Of a stretch of 64,000 nucleotides of DNA, positions 17,587 through 28,324 are shown in pieces. The number at the start of each line of letters is the position of its first letter. The first letter of the stretch is position 1. The position numbers and the translations under genes were made by a program. The stretch is from Synechococcus sp. J7-Johnson (lineage in GTDB: Bacteria; Cyanobacteriota; Cyanobacteriia; PCC-6307; Cyanobiaceae). The notes beneath the pieces are model-generated. The model worked only from the letters and a program-made list of their open reading frames with translations, did not search any database and had not been told where the DNA came from. The DNA is taken from the NCBI RefSeq assembly GCF_024345795.1, contig NZ_JAGQBU010000005.1, forward strand, positions 62,001 to 126,000, read 5' to 3'.

Positions 17587-18425
17587 ACGAACCGTCGACC
17601 CCAGCGCCAGGTTCCTCAAGCCCGGTGCTGATCGTGGGTGCAGGCCCCGGCGCCGTCGATCTGATGACCGTGCGGGCCACCCGTGCCGTTGAAGCCGCTG
17701 ATGTGCTGGTGTGGACTGATTCCCTGGTTTCGCCCCAGATTTCCGCGCTGGCCCCTGCGCAGTGCGAACGGATCCGCACCAGCACACTCACCCTGGAAGA
17801 GGTGATCGATCTGGTGGTGGAGCGGGCGCGGGCCGGCTTGCGGGTGGTGCGCCTCCACGATGGCGATCCCTGCCTCTACGGAGCCCTGGCGGAGCAGATC
17901 TGCCGCCTGAGCGAATCAGGGCTCGAGGTGGAGGTGGTGCCTGGCCTGAGCGCCTACCAGGCCACCGCCGCAGCTCTCAAGGCCGAGCTCACCATCCCGG
18001 GGCTGGTCCAGACCATCGTGCTCAGCCGTGCTGGTGGGCGCACCGGGGTGCCGGAGCGGGAATCACTGGCACACCTGGCTTCCCTGAGAGCCTCCCTCTG
18101 CCTGTACCTCAGCGCCCGCCATGTGGAGTCGGTTCAGCAGGAGTTACTGGAGCACTACCCCGCCGACACCCCGGTGGCTATCGGCTACCGGGTGAGCTGG
18201 CCGGATCAGTGGCTGCAGGTGGTGCCGCTGGAGCAGATGGCGGCTGTGAGCCGAGAGCGACAGCTGATCCGCACCACTCTGTATGTGGTGAGCCCGGCGC
18301 TGGCCGCGCCTGAACAGGCTCGCTCCCGGCTGTACTCCCCGAGCCATGATCACCTGTTCCGGGCTGCCACTGCTTCAGGCTCGGCTGAGTCTGCAGCGGT
18401 CCAGGCAGCGGGATCAGTGAGCTGA
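17583..18425 (+). CDS. cobM: precorrin-4 C11-methyltransferase
   Basis: 280 residues of the tetrapyrrole methylase superfamily. The N-terminal [20 protein letters not shown], the loop [16 protein letters not shown] (SAM-binding GDP motif) and [17 protein letters not shown] are diagnostic. It methylates C11 of precorrin-4 or cobalt-precorrin-4 in corrinoid synthesis. The start is a TTG overlapping the lgt stop (TTGA); the next candidate is a GTG at VLIVGAGPG. The last 25 residues are Ala/Ser-rich and not conserved. cobT, later in the same pathway, lies at 42.7 kb. Confidence 0.9.
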   Translation: MNEPSTPAPGSSSPVLIVGAGPGAVDLMTVRATRAVEAADVLVWTDSLVSPQISALAPAQCERIRTSTLTLEEVIDLVVERARAGLRVVRLHDGDPCLYGALAEQICRLSESGLEVEVVPGLSAYQATAAALKAELTIPGLVQTIVLSRAGGRTGVPERESLAHLASLRASLCLYLSARHVESVQQELLEHYPADTPVAIGYRVSWPDQWLQVVPLEQMAAVSRERQLIRTTLYVVSPALAAPEQARSRLYSPSHDHLFRAATASGSAESAAVQAAGSVS

Positions 18426-18437
18426 ACCGCGGTGTTT

Positions 18438-18443
18438 TAAGAT
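18438..18443 (+). promoter_or_regulatory. trnV: candidate -10 box of tRNA-Val
   Basis: TAAGAT ends 10 bases before the tRNA 5' end and lies in a short A/T-rich patch (TTTTAAGAT) right after cobM. Spacing suits a transcript starting just before the mature tRNA. No clear -35 hexamer is seen. Confidence 0.45.
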
Positions 18444-18453
18444 CAACGGGTGC

Positions 18454-18525
<72 letters not shown>

Positions 18526-18565
18526 TTCTTCAGTTCAGGCCGGTGCCTAGGCCCGCCTCTCAGGA

Positions 18566-18985
18566 TCAGGCCGCCACCGGACTGCAGACCAGTTCGGCAT
18601 GCAGGATGTCCATCACCTCAAAAATCCGGGCTGATTCGTTGTCAGGAATCTCAAGCTGAGCAGCTAGATCGGAGAGGATCTGTTGTTCCTCGGGCACCAA
18701 CGGCCCGTCGGAGCGCATGATTTCAGCCGCCACCGCAAAGGCGGTGCGGCGCTCGTGCGGATCCAGTTGCAGAGCCGCGCGGGCCATCAGGATCGGTGCA
18801 CCATCGCGGCGCAGGTCAGCGAGCAACTGGTCGAACAGCTGAATCATCACCGCATCTCCCATCTGATTGAAGGGCACGCGGTAGTCGAGGGAGTGGCGCA
18901 GGGCCCGGGAACCGGCGCGGGTGAGCAACCCATCCCAGGACACGGCGGCAAGGGCCACGGCCACGAAGGCGGTCGGAGAATCCAT
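18566..18985 (-). CDS. TerB-like helical protein
   Basis: 139 residues, all-helical and acidic. It looks like the TerB/DjlA-type tellurite-resistance fold: a first helix with VAVALAAVSWDGLLTRAGSR and a C-terminal ERRTAFAVAAEIMRSDGPLV then PEEQQILSDLAAQLEI, the usual pair of acidic helices proposed to bind metal. Such proteins are often stress-linked but unproven. ATG 18985 is chosen because the conserved part begins just after it; ATG 19012 would add nine residues. No ter partners are nearby. Confidence 0.65.
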   Translation of the reverse strand: MDSPTAFVAVALAAVSWDGLLTRAGSRALRHSLDYRVPFNQMGDAVMIQLFDQLLADLRRDGAPILMARAALQLDPHERRTAFAVAAEIMRSDGPLVPEEQQILSDLAAQLEIPDNESARIFEVMDILHAELVCSPVAA

Positions 18986-19053
18986 GGAACTGGCGGCTCG
19001 AATGTCCTTCATCTGTCATGGCGAAAGCTGGACCAATCATGCGGTTGTCGTCG

Positions 19054-20682
19054 CTACCGGCTGTCGGATTCCACCAGCAATCGCACCCCTGTTGCTTCCG
19101 CCAGGGGCTCGGCGCACCCCTGCAGGCTCCAACGCTCCAGGCTCAGATCCAGGGGTGAGGCCGCATCGAGCCCGATGCTCAGCTCACTGGTGCTGCAGGC
19201 GATCCGCAGGCCCGCCACCGCAGGCGTGGGACGGCGATCGAGGGAAGCGGCCAGCCGCAGAAGCATCGCCATCGCATTGACAGTGCGCCTCTGCTCGCGG
19301 CCCGGCAGCAGAAGCCAGGCCTCGTGGCGCTTCTTGGGGAGGCTGCGGCGGTGATAGCGGGCAATTGCGGCCACCATCAGCTGCTCGGTTTCGGAGTAAC
19401 CGAGCAGGTCGCCATGGCGGATCAGATACCAGCTGTGCTTGTGGTACGCCCCGATGTTGATGTGCTGGCCCGAGGCATGCAGCATCGCCGCGGCCCAGAG
19501 CAGTTGTCGCCCCTCTCCTTCGTCGTGGTGCAGCACCCCGCGACAGCGGTCGTAGAGGCTGAGAGCATGCTGGGCCACCCGATCCGCGCGCGCCTGGACG
19601 ACGCCGTAGCGCTGGGCCAGCTGCAGCACCGTGCGACGGCGGATGCTGCTCTGGTAAGCGAAGCGATCCACGATCAGGTCGTGGCGGAGCATCCAGTCGA
19701 CGATCAGTCCTTCACGCAGGGCCCGCTCGCTGATCACCATCTCCCCGGCCTGCAGCATCGCCATCGCCTGCTGCAGCACCAGCGCCCCCGGCACGATGAT
19801 CTCAGCGCGGCGCTCATTGATGGCGGGCAAGGAGCGCCGCTGCTCCGGCGTCAGAGTCGTCAGCCGGTTGACCTGCTGATTGATCTGCTCCCGGCTCATG
19901 CGGAATCCCTGCAGGCGCAGGGGGGTGCGCTCCTGCTCGGAGGCCACCAGGGCTGCCAGTGCCGTGGCGGTGCCGCTGGTGCCCACCATCACCGGCACCT
20001 CCCCCGGCCGCAGCTGACGCTTCACGCGCTCCACAGCCGGCTCCAGGGAACCCTGGATGAACGCCCGCAGGAAGGTGAGCCGGGCTGCCGGCATCGGGTC
20101 CTCGCGGATGAAGTCACGCTGCAGTCGCACTGCGCCGATGCGGGTGCTGGTGAGTTCACGGGCATCAGCCCCGTCAGCCAGGATCAGCTCGGTGGAGCCA
20201 CCGCCGATATCGAGGATCAGGTGGGGGGTGTCACCGAAGGCCATCCCCGAGAGCACCCCGAGATAGATGAGGCGAGCCTCCTCCTGGCCGCTGACCAGAT
20301 CCACGTCCAGACCCAGTTGCTCCTGGACCGCCTGCACGAACAGTCGGCCGTTGGGCGCCTCCCGCACCGCGCTGGTGGCGGCCGTGAGAATCTGCTCAAC
20401 GCCGTGGCTCTCGGCCAGCTGACGGCAGTGACGCAGGGCGATGAAGGCGCGCTCGATCGCCTCGGGGGTGAGGTCTCCCGTTTCGGGATCCCGCTCTCCC
20501 AGCCGGGTGGACGACTTCTCCGCCAGCACCAGGCGGAAGCTGCGCAACTCCGGGTCCACCGCCGCGATCAACAGGTGGATGGAGTTCGAGCCGATGTCGA
20601 TGGCCGCCACATGCCTTAGCCCAGTGCCTGGGCCCTGGCTGACGGGAGCGACCACCGTGACGGCGGGGTCGGGAGGGACCAT
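19054..20682 (-). CDS. ppx: exopolyphosphatase (Ppx/GppA family)
   Basis: About 542 residues of the ASKHA-fold Ppx/GppA family, which removes terminal phosphate from polyphosphate and in some members acts on pppGpp. Seen are the phosphate-1 motif HVAAIDIGSNSIHLLIAAV, the catalytic region SGQEEARLIYLGV, the phosphate-2 motif LILDIGGGSTELIL, GTSGTATALAAL, and a C-terminal HD-like domain (LHHDEGEGRQLLWAAAMLHA). Starts at 20682 or 20745 are both possible. The much longer open frame upstream to 21627 is antisense to ubiA. It diverges from ubiA. Confidence 0.92.
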   Translation of the reverse strand: MVPPDPAVTVVAPVSQGPGTGLRHVAAIDIGSNSIHLLIAAVDPELRSFRLVLAEKSSTRLGERDPETGDLTPEAIERAFIALRHCRQLAESHGVEQILTAATSAVREAPNGRLFVQAVQEQLGLDVDLVSGQEEARLIYLGVLSGMAFGDTPHLILDIGGGSTELILADGADARELTSTRIGAVRLQRDFIREDPMPAARLTFLRAFIQGSLEPAVERVKRQLRPGEVPVMVGTSGTATALAALVASEQERTPLRLQGFRMSREQINQQVNRLTTLTPEQRRSLPAINERRAEIIVPGALVLQQAMAMLQAGEMVISERALREGLIVDWMLRHDLIVDRFAYQSSIRRRTVLQLAQRYGVVQARADRVAQHALSLYDRCRGVLHHDEGEGRQLLWAAAMLHASGQHINIGAYHKHSWYLIRHGDLLGYSETEQLMVAAIARYHRRSLPKKRHEAWLLLPGREQRRTVNAMAMLLRLAASLDRRPTPAVAGLRIACSTSELSIGLDAASPLDLSLERWSLQGCAEPLAEATGVRLLVESDSR

Positions 20683-20793
20683 CTGGCGACCAGCCGGCAC
20701 TGACCGCGCCACTTTGCCACCGAAGCCTGCAACCAGTCGCCCCATGTCACTGCCCCAGGCATCCCCAGCCCTGAAGCGCCGTAACCTGCGCCG

Positions 20794-21675
20794 ATGAACA
20801 TCAGCGCCTCCCTGCGGGGTTGGTTCGAGCTGCTGCGCTGGCACAAGCCCAGCGGACGTCTGATCCTGCTGATCCCGGCCGGCTGGGCCCTCTGGCTCAC
20901 CCCCCAAGCCCCGCCAGCTCCCAGCCTGGTGGGCCTGATCGTGGCCGGCGGGCTGGCCGTGAGCGGCGCCGGCTGCGTCGCCAATGACATCTGGGACCGG
21001 CGCATCGATCCACTGGTGGAGCGCACCAGCACGCGCCCCCTGGCCAGTGGCCGGGTGGGCTTGGTCGAGGCGGTGATGCTGCTGCTGGCCTGCCTGCTGG
21101 TCGCGCTGACGGTGGTGCTGGCTCTGCCGGAGCCCAGCCGCGGCCTGTGCCTGACCCTGGCGGTGGCCACCCTGCCGCCGGTGCTGCTCTATCCATCGGC
21201 CAAGCGCTGGTTTGCCTATCCCCAGCTGGTGCTGGCCTTCTGCTGGGGGTTCGCGGTGCTGATCCCCTGGGCCGCAGCCACGGCCGCTCTGGGGGGAGGC
21301 TGGACCCTGCCGCTCGTCTGGCTGGCCACCCTGCTGTGGACCTTCGGCTTCGACACCGTCTACGCCATGGCCGACCGGGCGGATGACGCCGCCCTGGGGG
21401 TGCGCAGCAGTGCCCTCAGCCTGGGGGAGAGCGCCCCCACCGCGGTGGCCCTCAGCTATGGAGCGGCCGCCCTGCTGCTGGCGATGGCAGCCACCAACGC
21501 CGGGGTGAGCTGGATCTTCTGGCCCCTGTGGACCATCGCCGCCGCAGGCATGCAGCGGGAAGCCCAGCGTCTGCGGGGGCAACCGCCGCGCTCCCGCTAC
21601 GGGGAGCACTTCAGCCGCCAGGTGCAACTAGGCGCCCTGCTGCTGCTGGCCCTGGTGCTAGGGCGCGGGGCATGA
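20794..21675 (+). CDS. ubiA: 4-hydroxybenzoate polyprenyltransferase (UbiA family)
   Basis: 293 residues with about eight to nine helices and both prenyl-diphosphate/Mg2+ motifs: NDIWDRRID (N/DxxxD) and DTVYAMADRADD. The N-terminal ELLRWHKPSGRLILLIPAGW is typical of 4-hydroxybenzoate transferases. In cyanobacteria this enzyme prenylates 4-hydroxybenzoate for plastoquinone synthesis (family knowledge), in the membrane. It overlaps the next gene by four bases (ATGA), so translation is probably coupled. Confidence 0.92.
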   Translation: MNISASLRGWFELLRWHKPSGRLILLIPAGWALWLTPQAPPAPSLVGLIVAGGLAVSGAGCVANDIWDRRIDPLVERTSTRPLASGRVGLVEAVMLLLACLLVALTVVLALPEPSRGLCLTLAVATLPPVLLYPSAKRWFAYPQLVLAFCWGFAVLIPWAAATAALGGGWTLPLVWLATLLWTFGFDTVYAMADRADDAALGVRSSALSLGESAPTAVALSYGAAALLLAMAATNAGVSWIFWPLWTIAAAGMQREAQRLRGQPPRSRYGEHFSRQVQLGALLLLALVLGRGA

Positions 21676-22583
21676 GCGACTGGTTGCCACCCCCACTGCG
21701 GCCGGGGGACCGGGTGAGGCTGGTGGCGGCCAGCTCTGCCCTGGCGGAACGCCAGCGGCTGGAAGCAGGCATCGCCGTGATCGAAAGCTGGGGACTGAAG
21801 GTGGAGCTCCCTTTCGCCCCGGAGCGGCGCTGGGGGTATCTGGCTGGCAGGGACCATGAACGTCTTTCCGACCTGCTGCCGGATGGTTCTGCCAGCACTG
21901 GCGAAGGGGCCGCCCTGCTGGCCTGTGTGCGGGGCGGCTGGGGAGCGGCACGCCTGCTGGAACAGTCGCTGTCCCTGCCTGAGGGCTGGTTGCTGGGTTT
22001 CTCTGATGTGACCTCCCTGCTGCTGGCCCAGCAGGCCCGGGGGCGGCGCGGCGCGGTCCATGGCCCCATGGTCACCACCCTGGCGGCCGAGCCGCCCTGG
22101 AGCCAGGATCGCCTGCGCCGGCTGCTCTTCGGGGAAGCGCCGGGTGCGTTGCAGGGAACCCCATGGCGGGGCGGGCTGGCGGAAGGACCGCTGCTGGTGG
22201 CGAACCTCACTGTGGCCACCCATCTTCTGGGCACGCAGCACCTGCCCGATCTCAGGGGGGCGGTGCTGATCCTGGAAGACGTGGGCGAGGCCCCCTACCG
22301 GATCGAGCGCATGCTCACCCACTGGCGCCTCTGCGGCGCTCTGCAGCAGCTGGCCGGGATCGGCTTCGGCAGCTTCCAAGGCTGTGAAGAGACCGACGGG
22401 GAGGGAGCAGCTGCCGGAGAACGGTTCAGCCTCGAGCAGGTGCTGCGCGAACGCACCGCGGATCTCGGCATCCCAGTGCTCGCGGGGCTGCCCGTGGGCC
22501 ATGAGCCCGGCAACGGCGCCCTGCCCCTCGGGGTTCCCTGCCGCCTGGATGGGGAGTGCGGGGAGCTGAGCCTGCTGCTCTAG
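21672..22583 (+). CDS. LD-carboxypeptidase (peptidase family S66)
   Basis: 303 residues. The S66 signatures are [10 protein letters not shown] (about 87-96), the nucleophile elbow GFSDVTSLL with Ser111, the catalytic Glu region [16 protein letters not shown], and [12 protein letters not shown] with the catalytic His. These enzymes cleave the L-Lys/DAP-D-Ala bond of tetrapeptides in cytoplasmic murein recycling, and relatives process microcin C-like peptides. It has no signal peptide. It starts inside the ubiA stop and ends at CTAG, where its TAG stop and the TAG stop of ispD on the other strand coincide. Confidence 0.88.
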   Translation: MSDWLPPPLRPGDRVRLVAASSALAERQRLEAGIAVIESWGLKVELPFAPERRWGYLAGRDHERLSDLLPDGSASTGEGAALLACVRGGWGAARLLEQSLSLPEGWLLGFSDVTSLLLAQQARGRRGAVHGPMVTTLAAEPPWSQDRLRRLLFGEAPGALQGTPWRGGLAEGPLLVANLTVATHLLGTQHLPDLRGAVLILEDVGEAPYRIERMLTHWRLCGALQQLAGIGFGSFQGCEETDGEGAAAGERFSLEQVLRERTADLGIPVLAGLPVGHEPGNGALPLGVPCRLDGECGELSLLL

Positions 22584-23269
22584 GCCCCGTCGCTGCGGGC
22601 AGCCAACACCGCAGCGGCGATGGCCAGATCAAAGGTGGTGGTGAGCTTGATGTTCGAAGCCGAGGCCTCGATCACCCGCACCGGCCAGCCCAGGCGCTCG
22701 AACAAGGAGGCGTCGTCGGTGACGCTCCAGCCCTCGGCCGCTGCCATGGCATGGCCGAGGAGCAGCTGGGCCAGGGGGAAACCCTGGGGGGTCTGGGCCG
22801 CCCAGAGCACCTGGCGATCGGGGGTGTCCTCGATGGTGCCATCTGCCGCCACCCGTTTGATCGTGTCCGACACCGGCACCGCGGCGATCACGGCTTCCCC
22901 TCGGGCGGCAGCGGCGGCGCACCGGCTGATCAGCTCCGGCTCCACCAGGCAGCGGGCGCCATCGTGAATCAAAACCGCTTCAGCGTCCGGAGGCAGAGCC
23001 GCCAGGCCGAGGCGCACCGACTCCTGGCGGGTGTCCCCGCCCTCGATCCAGTGCACGGGGCGCTCAGGTGCCGCAGCCACCACCAGTGCCTCCACCTCCG
23101 CCTGATCGCGGCTCTGGCCCACCACACCGATCCAGCTGATTTCCGGCGTGGCCAGAGCCGCCTCAAGAGTCCAGGCCAGGACGGGGCGCCCTGCCACAGG
23201 CAGCAGCAGCTTGTTGCGCTCACCGCCCATCCGGCGGCCACTGCCTGCAGCGGCGATCAGCAAATGCAC
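22580..23269 (-). CDS. ispD: 2-C-methyl-D-erythritol 4-phosphate cytidylyltransferase
   Basis: 229 residues. It starts [20 protein letters not shown], the CTP-binding Gly-rich loop with conserved Arg and Lys. [33 protein letters not shown] and [13 protein letters not shown] are all IspD signatures. It makes CDP-ME in the MEP isoprenoid pathway, which feeds carotenoids, the phytyl chain and quinones. The GTG at 23269 is preferred because GGGAG lies six bases upstream; a TTG at 23293 also opens the frame. It converges on the LD-carboxypeptidase gene, sharing CTAG. Confidence 0.95.
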   Translation of the reverse strand: MHLLIAAAGSGRRMGGERNKLLLPVAGRPVLAWTLEAALATPEISWIGVVGQSRDQAEVEALVVAAAPERPVHWIEGGDTRQESVRLGLAALPPDAEAVLIHDGARCLVEPELISRCAAAAARGEAVIAAVPVSDTIKRVAADGTIEDTPDRQVLWAAQTPQGFPLAQLLLGHAMAAAEGWSVTDDASLFERLGWPVRVIEASASNIKLTTTFDLAIAAAVLAARSDGA

Positions 23270-23347
23270 AAGGGACTCCCGCGCAGCGGACAAACCAGAC
23301 CAGATTCATACAATCAGCCCGCCCGCCGCCTTCCAGCCACCGCTCTG

Positions 23348-24196
23348 ATGCGTGTACTTGTACTGATCCCGGGCGGCATGGCAGACCAGCTGCAGGCCGT
23401 TCCGGCGGTGGCCGCCGTCGCCAACCATCTCCATGCCCAGGTGCAGGTTGCCTGCACCGCTGGGGTGGCTGCGGCCTGGAAGCTGGTACCGGCCGTGGAG
23501 AAAGTGCTTGGCTACGGCTTCGATCAGGGGGTGAGCCTGGCCGACTGGGCCAACCTGCTGGGTGGGGTGCGCGAGCCCGATTTCCAGGTCTGCCTGAATC
23601 TGGGCAGCGGCTGGCCGATCGATCTGATGCTGTCCCTCGGCCACATCCCCACCCGGATCGCCACCGGTGGCTTCTCAGCCACCACCACCGTCAGTCGCCA
23701 ACCGGGTTGGCCAAACCAGACGCTCGAGGCCTGGCTGCGACCGATCGGTGTGCCCCTCGATGCGGCCGGCTACCGCCTCAGCCTGCCCAAAGCCGACCTG
23801 GAGAAGGCGGTTGCTGCCACGCCGGCAGGCGATGGCCCGCTGCTGCTGCTGGCCCCTGACCCCCAGCCCACCGTGGCGGAACCCGACTGGCCGGCCCAGC
23901 GCTGGCAGGAGCTGCCGGAGGCTATCCGGACCCGGCTCCCCCAGCTGCGCGTGCAGCAGGCCCGCCGTGATGGCAGCCCGCTCGAGCGGGCTGCCCAGGT
24001 GGCCGCCGCCGACGTGGTGCTCAGCCACGACCCGATCACCACCGAACTGGCCCTGCTCAGCGGCACCCCCCTGGTGGCCCTGGGTCGCAGTGGCGACAGC
24101 CTGCCCGTCAGAGCGGGTGTACAAGGACTCGGTCTGGCATCATCCCTGCACGAGCTCGATGTTGCTGACGTCCTGCAGGCACTTGGCCTGGGCTAA
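23348..24196 (+). CDS. glycosyltransferase family 9-like (heptosyltransferase-like) protein
   Basis: 282 residues. The N-terminal MRVLVLIPGGMADQLQAVPA corresponds to the GT9/ADP-heptose:LPS heptosyltransferase start, and there are two Rossmann-like halves with VLSHDPITTELALLSGTPLV as the GT-B sugar-nucleotide region in the second. Residues usual for heptose donors are not clearly kept, so the donor sugar is uncertain. A role in outer-membrane saccharide assembly is inferred. It is 29 bp upstream of a potassium-channel gene on the same strand. Confidence 0.72.
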   Translation: MRVLVLIPGGMADQLQAVPAVAAVANHLHAQVQVACTAGVAAAWKLVPAVEKVLGYGFDQGVSLADWANLLGGVREPDFQVCLNLGSGWPIDLMLSLGHIPTRIATGGFSATTTVSRQPGWPNQTLEAWLRPIGVPLDAAGYRLSLPKADLEKAVAATPAGDGPLLLLAPDPQPTVAEPDWPAQRWQELPEAIRTRLPQLRVQQARRDGSPLERAAQVAAADVVLSHDPITTELALLSGTPLVALGRSGDSLPVRAGVQGLGLASSLHELDVADVLQALGLG

Positions 24197-24225
24197 GCGT
24201 CCACTCTTCAACCCCGGCCCCTCGG

Positions 24226-25356
24226 ATGCCTCCACTCACCAGGCGCCGACGCCCCAGGCCTCCCTCCTCCCGGATCCGACAACCCTGGCGAACCCCCCTG
24301 ATCGCCCTGGTGGCCCTGGTGAATTTCTCGGCAGCGGGTTACCGCTTCACCGAGGGCTGGGACTGGGGCGACTGCTACTGGATGGTGCTGGTGATCCTCA
24401 CCACCCTGGGCTGGAGCGACGGCACCACCCAGCCCCTCTCGGGGGCCGGCCGTGTGGTGACCACCCTCTCGATCGCCGGGGGGTTGGTGGTGGTGCAGAT
24501 GACGATCCAGGGCCTGCTTGGGCTCACCGATTCCGGCTACTTCCGCCGGATGCGCGAACTCCGCTTCCGCCGCTGGCTTCTCACGATGAATGACCATGTG
24601 ATTCTCTGCGGCTATGGCCGCATCGGCCGGGAGATCGCCGATCAGATCACCGCCGAGGGCGTGCCGCTGCTGGTGGTGGAGATGGATCAGAGCCGCAAGG
24701 ATGCCGCCGAGGAGAGCGGCCTTCCCGTGCTTCAGGCCGATGCCACCCTCGATGAAACCCTGGTGGAAGCCGGCATTCACCACTGCCGCAGCCTGGTGGC
24801 CGCTCTGCCCAGCAACGCCGCCAATCTCTATGTGGTGCTCAGTGCCCGGGGCATTGCCCCCCGCTGCCGCCTGATCGCCCGCTCCGACAGCGATGAGGCT
24901 GCGCGCAAACTGCGGCTGGCCGGCGCCGATCAGGTGGTGAGTCCCTACGTGGCCGGCGGGCGCAGCATGGCAGCAACTGCCCTGCGGCCCCTGGCGGTGC
25001 AGTTCATGGACCTGCTGGCGGGATCGGAGTGCGAGGTGGAGGAGTTTCAGATCAGCAACAACGGCCAGCTGCTGGGGGATCTCAACGGGCGCACCCTGGC
25101 CGAGCTGGAACTGCGCAAGCGCACCGGTGCCCTGGTGCTGGCCGTGCGCATGCCCGCTCCGAAGGCGACCAACCAATCGGTTTACCGCGGCATCACCAAC
25201 ACTCCGCCCCCCCCGAAGCTGATTGCCAACCCCAATGGCGATGTGAGGCTGTTGCCGGGCCAGTTGCTGGTGGTGATGGGCAGCAAGGAGGAACTCCAGC
25301 GCTTCGCCCAGCTGCTGGGCCCCGCCGTGGAGGGGGTCGAAGCGATGACCAACTGA
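24226..25356 (+). CDS. potassium channel-like protein with RCK/TrkA-N domain
   Basis: 376 residues. A basic leader precedes TM1 (about 24-42), a pore helix, the filter region TTLGWSDG (59-66) and TM2 (about 76-99). Then comes a complete RCK domain (HVILCGYGRIGREIADQI from about 124) and a TrkA-C-like end (LPGQLLVVMG). The layout matches two-helix ligand-gated K+ channels such as MthK. The filter departs from TVGYGD: Trp replaces Tyr and Ser replaces the second Gly, so selectivity is uncertain. It sits between the GT9-like gene and fabG on the same strand. Confidence 0.82.
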   Translation: MPPLTRRRRPRPPSSRIRQPWRTPLIALVALVNFSAAGYRFTEGWDWGDCYWMVLVILTTLGWSDGTTQPLSGAGRVVTTLSIAGGLVVVQMTIQGLLGLTDSGYFRRMRELRFRRWLLTMNDHVILCGYGRIGREIADQITAEGVPLLVVEMDQSRKDAAEESGLPVLQADATLDETLVEAGIHHCRSLVAALPSNAANLYVVLSARGIAPRCRLIARSDSDEAARKLRLAGADQVVSPYVAGGRSMAATALRPLAVQFMDLLAGSECEVEEFQISNNGQLLGDLNGRTLAELELRKRTGALVLAVRMPAPKATNQSVYRGITNTPPPPKLIANPNGDVRLLPGQLLVVMGSKEELQRFAQLLGPAVEGVEAMTN

Positions 25357-26163
<807 letters not shown>

Positions 26164-26170
26164 GGCCCGA

Positions 26171-26419
26171 TCACGACTGGATCGGCTGCCCCAGCTCCTC
26201 CCGCAAGCGGCGGATTCGCTGCAGCAGCCGCAGCCGGCGGCTGCGGGCCGTGATTGTGAGAAAGAGCCGCAGGGGCACGTAAACCAGAGCCATCGCCAGC
26301 CCAAGGCCGGCGATGACAAGGAACACCATCAGACTGGCCCCCGAGACCGTGTCGATCGCGGGGTCGGTGAGCGCATCGGCCACCGAGGCCGATAGGCTGG
26401 CGCGCAGGTTCTCCTCCAT
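26171..26419 (-). CDS. small conserved membrane protein, 82 aa
   Basis: A single strong hydrophobic helix (about residues 29-55, SLMVFLVIAGLGLAMALVYV) lies between an acidic N-terminus and a very basic C-terminal half (ARSRRLRLLQRIRRLREELG) that should face the cytoplasm. It has no recognised domain and no signal cleavage site. It is convergent with fabG, 7 bp away, and divergent from groL. A conserved but uncharacterised picocyanobacterial protein is my best guess. Confidence 0.6.
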   Translation of the reverse strand: MEENLRASLSASVADALTDPAIDTVSGASLMVFLVIAGLGLAMALVYVPLRLFLTITARSRRLRLLQRIRRLREELGQPIQS

Positions 26420-26507
26420 AGCAGGACCCTATCGAGAGATGGAGCCGGCCGCAGCGCCCGGGTGGGCGCGCGATTCGGCTTTCCCCACCCGCAGGCTCCT
26501 GACTGGT

Positions 26508-26522
26508 CCACAGCCGCTGTGG
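26508..26522. repeat. inverted repeat CCACAG-CCG-CTGTGG upstream of groL
   Basis: Six-base perfect arms with a 3-base spacer, about 97 bases before the groL ATG. It is the upstream member of two short dyads in this 199 bp intergenic region. It may be an operator or part of the leader, or it may be chance. Confidence 0.4.
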
Positions 26523-26537
26523 GACGCTGATTCCATC

Positions 26538-26558
26538 TGGGTACGGAGGCCGTACCCA
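26538..26558. promoter_or_regulatory. groL: perfect 9-bp inverted repeat upstream of groL (candidate operator or leader hairpin)
   Basis: TGGGTACGG (26538-26546) and CCGTACCCA (26550-26558) are exact reverse complements separated by AGG, 60 bases before the groL ATG. It is not a CIRCE element, whose arms are TTAGCACTC. No T tract follows, so it is not a terminator. It could bind a dimeric regulator or form a 5'-UTR hairpin. Confidence 0.5.
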
Positions 26559-26576
26559 ATTCCGCCAGGGAGGTAG

Positions 26577-28289
<1,713 letters not shown>

Positions 28290-28296
28290 GCCTTCC

Positions 28297-28324
28297 CGCG
28301 GGCCGCTTGCTTCAGCGGCCCGCG
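28297..28324 (+). terminator. G+C-rich hairpin after groL, overlapping the nanE stop
   Basis: CGCGGGCCGCT (28297-28307) and AGCGGCCCGCG (28314-28324) are perfect complements around the loop TGCTTC. It begins 7 bases after the groL stop, where a terminator is expected, but no T tract follows on either strand. The 3' arm lies within the end of nanE on the opposite strand, whose stop codon (28312-28314) falls in the loop and first base of the arm. Confidence 0.6.

Noticed and set aside
19054-21627. Long minus-strand frame of 857 codons
   Set aside because: Only the part up to about 20745 is ppx; the rest is antisense to ubiA and has shadow-type composition (Gln/Gly/His-rich).
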